Assembly: GCA_025350885.1 (NCBI GenBank)
Contig: JANXXA010000559.1
Location: forward strand, 1 to 7,722
From: Phenylobacterium sp.
GTDB taxonomy: Bacteria; Pseudomonadota; Alphaproteobacteria; Caulobacterales; Caulobacteraceae
Direction of reading: 5' to 3'
Length of the DNA: 7,722 nucleotides
A program made the position numbers and the translations under genes. Below, piece by piece: positions 6,039 through 7,722 of the stretch. Below the pieces are notes generated by a model. The model had not been told where the DNA came from. It was given only the letters and a program-made list of their open reading frames with translations, and did not search any database. How positions within the stretch are numbered: position 1 is the stretch's first letter; every line of letters begins with the position of its first letter.

Positions 6039-7722
6039 CTAGCGTCCGCCGTGAGTCGCCGCGGTCGCGACGGTCGACGCCGGCGCCTTGGGCGGTTCGG
6101 CCGAGGCTTCGCGCTTGCGGTGCTGGCCGCCCATCATTTTCTGCATGGCGACGAGCTCTTCGCGGTCAAGAGCGCCGTCGTGGTTCTTGTCGAGCACATC
6201 GAAGTATTTGCCGATCATGTCGCCCATCTGACCCTTGAGTTCGGCCTTCTGGATCTTTCCGTCGATGTTCTGGTCGAGCATGCCGAGCATGCGGTCCTGA
6301 TCCAGATCCTTGTCGAAGTCGTTCATCTTCGCGGAGGTCTCGCCGATCCAGCGATAGCGGAGCGCGGTATAGAACATCTCCTCCCAGGACTGGTCGCCCC
6401 AGACCACGGTCTTGTTCGGATCGGGGTTGTTGGGGTTGCGCTTGGAGTTATCGTAGATGAAGTGCGCGATCAGCTTCGAGCCTGCCGGCACCTTCACCGG
6501 GTCGGCGAAGGTATAGGCGCGCTGCCAGCTGAAATCGTAGCGGGGCAGGGAGAGCAGCAGCTTTTCCTTGCCGTCGGGCGTGCGCAGCCAAAGGTCCGCC
6601 GACGCCCCGCGATAGTGGGCGTGCGGGAAGGCCGAATAGAGCAGCATCTCGTGCGGGACGGTGATGTAGGTGGTTTCCAGGTGGTGCCCGTCATTCGCCG
6701 GCAGGACGATCGAGTTGTTCACAATCACCGAGTTGTGCATCACCATCTCGGGCTTCTCATTGGGCTTGTAGAAATAGAGCGCGACCTGGCTGTGGTCGGT
6801 CACTTCCTTGCCGTAGGGTGTGTAGTGGGTCTGGAAGCCGACCGCGCCACCCGGGGGCAGGTAGGCGCCCACGTTCTTCGGCGAAATCTCGCTCTCGGCG
6901 CCGACCGCATAGCCGCCGACCGAAACACCCCATTTGTTCTCGAACGCCTGGCCGGGCTTGGGAATTTCGGTCATGTAGCCGGTCAGGATGTGATGCACGC
7001 CCTGGCGGCTTTCGACCTTGATGGTCGAGGCGCGAAGCCACTTGCCTTCGGTCAGCGGGTTGACCGCGTAGGGATGCTGATAGTCGACCACACCGGAGGC
7101 CGGGATCGTATAGGCCGGGACATTGAGGACGAGGTCCGGCTTGCCCAGCGGCCATTCCGGCGCGACACGCTTCTTGGCGCCCAGCGGGTCGATGCCTTCG
7201 CCGCGGGGCGAGCCGGCTTCAACCCAGTGGACGATGGTCTTGATCTCCTTGGGCGTCAGGCTCTTGTCGTCGGAGAATTTTCCCACGTGCGGATCGGCGT
7301 TGTAGGGCGGCATCCGGTCGGTGCGGATCACCTCGCGGATCATCGGCGAGAAGCCCTTGACCATGGCGTAGTTGGTCATGGCGAACGGGCCGATGCCGCC
7401 TTCCTCGTGGCAGGCCACGCACTTGGCCTCGAGGATCGGGGCGATGTCCTTGACGTAGGAAATCTTGGCGAACGCGGCGCGCTTGGCCCGCTCGGGGAAA
7501 TCCACCAGGCACCCCTTGGACGCCTGGGTCGCGGCCAGCGCCGGCTTGCCGGCCAGCACGGCGCTCAGGGCGTCGTTGGCGAATTCCCGCGTCGCGGCCT
7601 TCTGCACGCCGTAGTCGGCGGCGTCGCTGATCGGACCGCGGTAGGCCACCGCCCAGGTCTTCGGATTGATCACGAACACCTCGGCCGTCCGGGTGACGCC
7701 CAACGCCTCGCCGACCAGCTGG
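6039..7722 (-). CDS. Redoxin-cytochrome c-copper monooxygenase-like-EF-hand protein (5' end missing)
   Basis: The frame stays open to the window edge, so the N-terminus is lost; about 560 residues are visible. In order they show: (a) the C-terminal half of a thioredoxin-fold redoxin (LGVTRTAEVFVINP, YRGPISD, and KGC near 7509), with its active-site region outside the window; (b) a small cytochrome c domain with heme motif CVACH (7407-7421) and probable distal Met in DRMPPYNADP; (c) a copper type II ascorbate-dependent monooxygenase-like region with HHILTGYM, QTHYTPYG, PHAHYRG and EEMFYTALRY, matching the two His-rich copper sites and the Met ligand of the PHM/DBM fold; (d) two canonical EF-hand loops, DQNIDGKIQKAE and DKNHDGALDREE; (e) an Ala/Pro-rich tail. 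It is probably exported, since heme attachment occurs in the periplasm, but the signal peptide cannot be seen. Related multidomain proteins exist in proteobacteria and planctomycetes, without a firm function to my knowledge. The substrate is unknown. The gene has its own terminator and is not part of the neighbouring operon. Confidence 0.88.
   Translation of the reverse strand, partial: QLVGEALGVTRTAEVFVINPKTWAVAYRGPISDAADYGVQKAATREFANDALSAVLAGKPALAATQASKGCLVDFPERAKRAAFAKISYVKDIAPILEAKCVACHEEGGIGPFAMTNYAMVKGFSPMIREVIRTDRMPPYNADPHVGKFSDDKSLTPKEIKTIVHWVEAGSPRGEGIDPLGAKKRVAPEWPLGKPDLVLNVPAYTIPASGVVDYQHPYAVNPLTEGKWLRASTIKVESRQGVHHILTGYMTEIPKPGQAFENKWGVSVGGYAVGAESEISPKNVGAYLPPGGAVGFQTHYTPYGKEVTDHSQVALYFYKPNEKPEMVMHNSVIVNNSIVLPANDGHHLETTYITVPHEMLLYSAFPHAHYRGASADLWLRTPDGKEKLLLSLPRYDFSWQRAYTFADPVKVPAGSKLIAHFIYDNSKRNPNNPDPNKTVVWGDQSWEEMFYTALRYRWIGETSAKMNDFDKDLDQDRMLGMLDQNIDGKIQKAELKGQMGDMIGKYFDVLDKNHDGALDREELVAMQKMMGGQHRKREASAEPPKAPASTVATAATHGGR

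Noticed and set aside
5909..6238. A 109-codon plus-strand open frame in and beyond the intergenic gap
   Set aside because: It runs through the terminator hairpin and antisense to the redoxin-monooxygenase gene; it is Arg-rich with no motif.

Overview
This is a high-GC bacterial window. Its genes look like those of an alphaproteobacterium, most plausibly in the Caulobacterales (Caulobacter, Phenylobacterium or Brevundimonas type). That placement is inferred from protein style and gene content, not from a marker gene.

Layout. (1) Bases 1-1123, plus strand: the 3' end of pstA and all of pstB, the end of a high-affinity phosphate ABC importer operon, joined by an ATGA stop/start overlap. (2) Bases 1127-5845, minus strand, in transcription order: a PlcP/LpxH-like calcineurin-fold phosphoesterase broken by an apparent 1-nt frameshift; a 470-aa protein that joins a TetR-type DNA-binding domain to a complete GT4 glycosyltransferase; and a TonB-dependent outer-membrane receptor starting 5 nt after the glycosyltransferase. 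The receptor converges on pstB with 3 nt between the two stop codons. (3) Bases 5846-6038: an intergenic stretch whose only clear element is a strong intrinsic terminator for the next gene. (4) Bases 6039-7722, minus strand: the 3' part of a large redox protein with redoxin, cytochrome c (CxxCH), copper type II monooxygenase-like and EF-hand domains, cut by the window end.

How the genes may work together (inference). Many alphaproteobacteria answer phosphate starvation by degrading phospholipids with the metallophosphoesterase PlcP and replacing them with glycolipids made by a GT4 enzyme acting on diacylglycerol. A PlcP-like gene, a GT4 gene and pst genes side by side fit that theme. The 44-nt gap before the glycosyltransferase holds a PHO-box-like pair of CTGTCA repeats with an 11-bp period, and an imperfect palindrome overlapping the glycosyltransferase start codon that could be a TetR operator.

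The most unusual item is the TetR-GT4 fusion. The TetR part keeps its helix-turn-helix but has lost the ligand-binding/dimerisation domain, and the glycosyltransferase takes its place. This could be a glycosyltransferase that controls its own operon, or the scar of a deletion. Read support and homologues are needed to decide.
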